Shown: one piece after another, positions 30,408 through 31,044 of the stretch
Layout: each line of letters begins with the position of its first letter
How positions within the stretch are numbered: position 1 is the stretch's first letter
DNA from: a virus
Strand: one strand, 5' to 3'
Length of the DNA: 31,044 nt
Virus record (IMG/VR): IMGVR_UViG_3300031857_000896
Span: 1-31,044 of that record
Made by a program: the position numbers and the translations under genes
The notes under the pieces: generated by a model
The model's input: the letters and a program-made list of their open reading frames with translations, nothing else
What the model was told of the DNA's origin: nothing
The model's database searches: none

Positions 30408-31044
30408 GCCGCTGCAGCTTCCTTGCCGATCTTGCCCTCGAACGGGCATGGGGTGCCGGCCATCTTCATGGCGTCGAATACGCGCGTATCCTGACATAGA
30501 AGCGATACAGCGGCCACGCGCATGCCCATATCGTATAGCGTCTTGCTGAGCTTCAGGGCTTCGCAGTTTTTATCGCGCACCGTCTTGCCAGCAGAGATGC
30601 CGAGGATCTGCGTCTGGACGGCCCCAGAGACGCCTGTGGTGCAGAGATCCTGCGAATAGCTCATCATGCTTGGAGCGATGGCTGAGGGCGGCGGAGAAGT
30701 GATTTTCTGCGTCACGCTCTGGTTAGATTGGCTCTCGCTATAGCTCTTGCTGTCCGAGACGTTGACGTTGTTGTTCTGGTTGACGCTACGGCTATCAGAC
30801 GTGCTGCTCGATGTGTTCTGGTTCACATTTGTGCTAACCGAGCGGCTGTCATTGATGTTCGTGTTGACGTTCTCAGAGGTGCTGGTCGAGACGTTCGTGT
30901 TCAGGTTCGTCGACGTAGACGAGCTGGTCGATGTGCTATCGTTGAAGTTCCGGTTGGTATTAAGGTTCGTCGAGGTCGACGCACTCTCATTGAAGTTCCG
31001 GTTCGTATTGAGATTGGTGCTGTTAATGGTGCTGGTCGACGTGC
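30371..31044 (-). CDS. Exported Asn/Ser/Thr repeat protein, N-terminus outside window
   Basis: The frame stays open to the window edge, so the 5' end lies beyond it; about 224 C-terminal residues are visible. The upstream part is a low-complexity, alternating polar repeat (STNLNTNRNFNES, SENVNTNINDSRSV, NQNTSSSTSDSRSV). It resembles curli-like or beta-solenoid repeats with Asn at every second or fourth place. A conserved-looking globular domain follows: ITSPPPSAIAPSMM, LCTTGVSGAVQTQILGIS, NCEALKLSKTLYDMGM, VSLLCQDTRVFDAM and GTPCPFEGKIG, with four cysteines. I recall this domain from other environmental podophages, always of unknown function. An internal GTG at 30824 is not the start, because the same frame continues. 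It overlaps the next gene by 37 nt. Cysteines suggest export, but no signal peptide is visible here. Confidence 0.55.
   Translation of the reverse strand, partial: TSTSTINSTNLNTNRNFNESASTSTNLNTNRNFNDSTSTSSSTSTNLNTNVSTSTSENVNTNINDSRSVSTNVNQNTSSSTSDSRSVNQNNNVNVSDSKSYSESQSNQSVTQKITSPPPSAIAPSMMSYSQDLCTTGVSGAVQTQILGISAGKTVRDKNCEALKLSKTLYDMGMRVAAVSLLCQDTRVFDAMKMAGTPCPFEGKIGKEAAAAWEEKQKSSSRR
30890..31042 (-). repeat. Repetitive coding DNA of the Asn/Ser/Thr-rich protein
   Basis: TTGAAGTTCCGGTT occurs at 30942-30955 and 30990-31003, exactly 48 nt (16 codons) apart. The segment AGGTTCGTCGA recurs near 30903 and 30963. The units encode Asn/Thr/Ser-rich stretches such as STNLNTNRNFN. The array continues past the window edge, so its full length is unknown. 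Confidence 0.75.

Noticed and set aside
30407-30497. Longer reading of the exported jelly-roll protein starting at 30497
   Set aside because: It would put 30 charged residues before a perfect signal peptide and overlap the upstream gene by 127 nt; ATG 30407 has a ribosome site.
30824-30826. GTG at 30824 as the start of the repeat protein
   Set aside because: The same frame continues without a stop to the window edge and encodes the same kind of Asn/Ser/Thr repeat.
30890-31042. CRISPR array or noncoding repeats at the right edge
   Set aside because: The repeats keep codon phase, vary in length and encode one open frame; spacers are not unique.
1-31044. tRNA or other structured RNA genes
   Set aside because: Every gap between genes is shorter than 50 nt, so no tRNA fits outside coding sequence, and I saw no cloverleaf pattern inside genes.
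1-31044. Integrase, repressor, transposase or attachment site
   Set aside because: None of the readable proteins resembles these families, and no insertion-sequence ends or target duplications were seen; temperate life cannot be judged from this segment.

Overview
The window looks like an internal segment of the genome of a lytic, short-tailed (podovirus-like) double-stranded DNA phage of a Gram-negative bacterium. Three things support this. Genes are packed with 1-4 nt stop/start overlaps. A phage recombination module faces a long virion/lysis operon. The lysis cassette encodes a two-component spanin (Rz plus an embedded lipoprotein Rz1), which only makes sense with an outer membrane. No sheath, tube or tape-measure gene is seen, whereas a head-to-tail adaptor and a stopper-like protein of the P22 gp4/gp10 type are recognisable. 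Portal, major capsid and terminase genes are absent and probably lie beyond the right edge. I cannot name the host; most of the DNA I sampled is about 60-65% G+C.

Left block, 1-5675, plus strand: DNA replication and recombination. It begins inside a primase/helicase-type ATPase. It continues with a DEAH-box helicase carrying a four-cysteine zinc knuckle, a VRR-NUC nuclease, a YqaJ exonuclease, a 54-residue ribbon-helix-helix-like protein, a RecT annealase and an SSB-like protein ending in DDVPF. Exonuclease, annealase and SSB-like protein together resemble a complete single-strand-annealing recombination system. A good sigma70-type promoter lies just before the exonuclease.

Right block, 5694-31044, minus strand, transcribed right to left: one unbroken 25-kb operon with no gap over 30 nt. 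In transcription order it holds two probably exported proteins (an Asn/Ser/Thr repeat protein, cut by the window edge, and a signal-peptide protein with a jelly-roll-like domain). A lysis cassette follows: a membrane-anchored coiled-coil protein, a two-TM holin candidate with a C-terminal EF-hand, a GH19-type endolysin, Rz/Rz1 and a 48-residue membrane protein. Then come the tail genes: gp4-like adaptor, fibre with 26-residue repeats, small beta protein, 952-residue beta-repeat protein, glycine-rich adhesin, fibre-assembly-like protein and gp10-like stopper. Last are the presumed internal/ejected proteins of 85, 1081, 324, 399 and 2224 residues.

The most unusual items are four. The 2224-residue polyvalent protein has two separate HExxH zincin-like domains, one in locally AT-richer DNA. 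The holin candidate has a cytoplasmic calcium-binding-like loop. The exported repeat/jelly-roll pair sits next to the lysis genes. The receptor-binding gene region near 20.7-23.5 kb is AT-rich compared with its surroundings. All functional statements come from reading the sequence; no database search was run.
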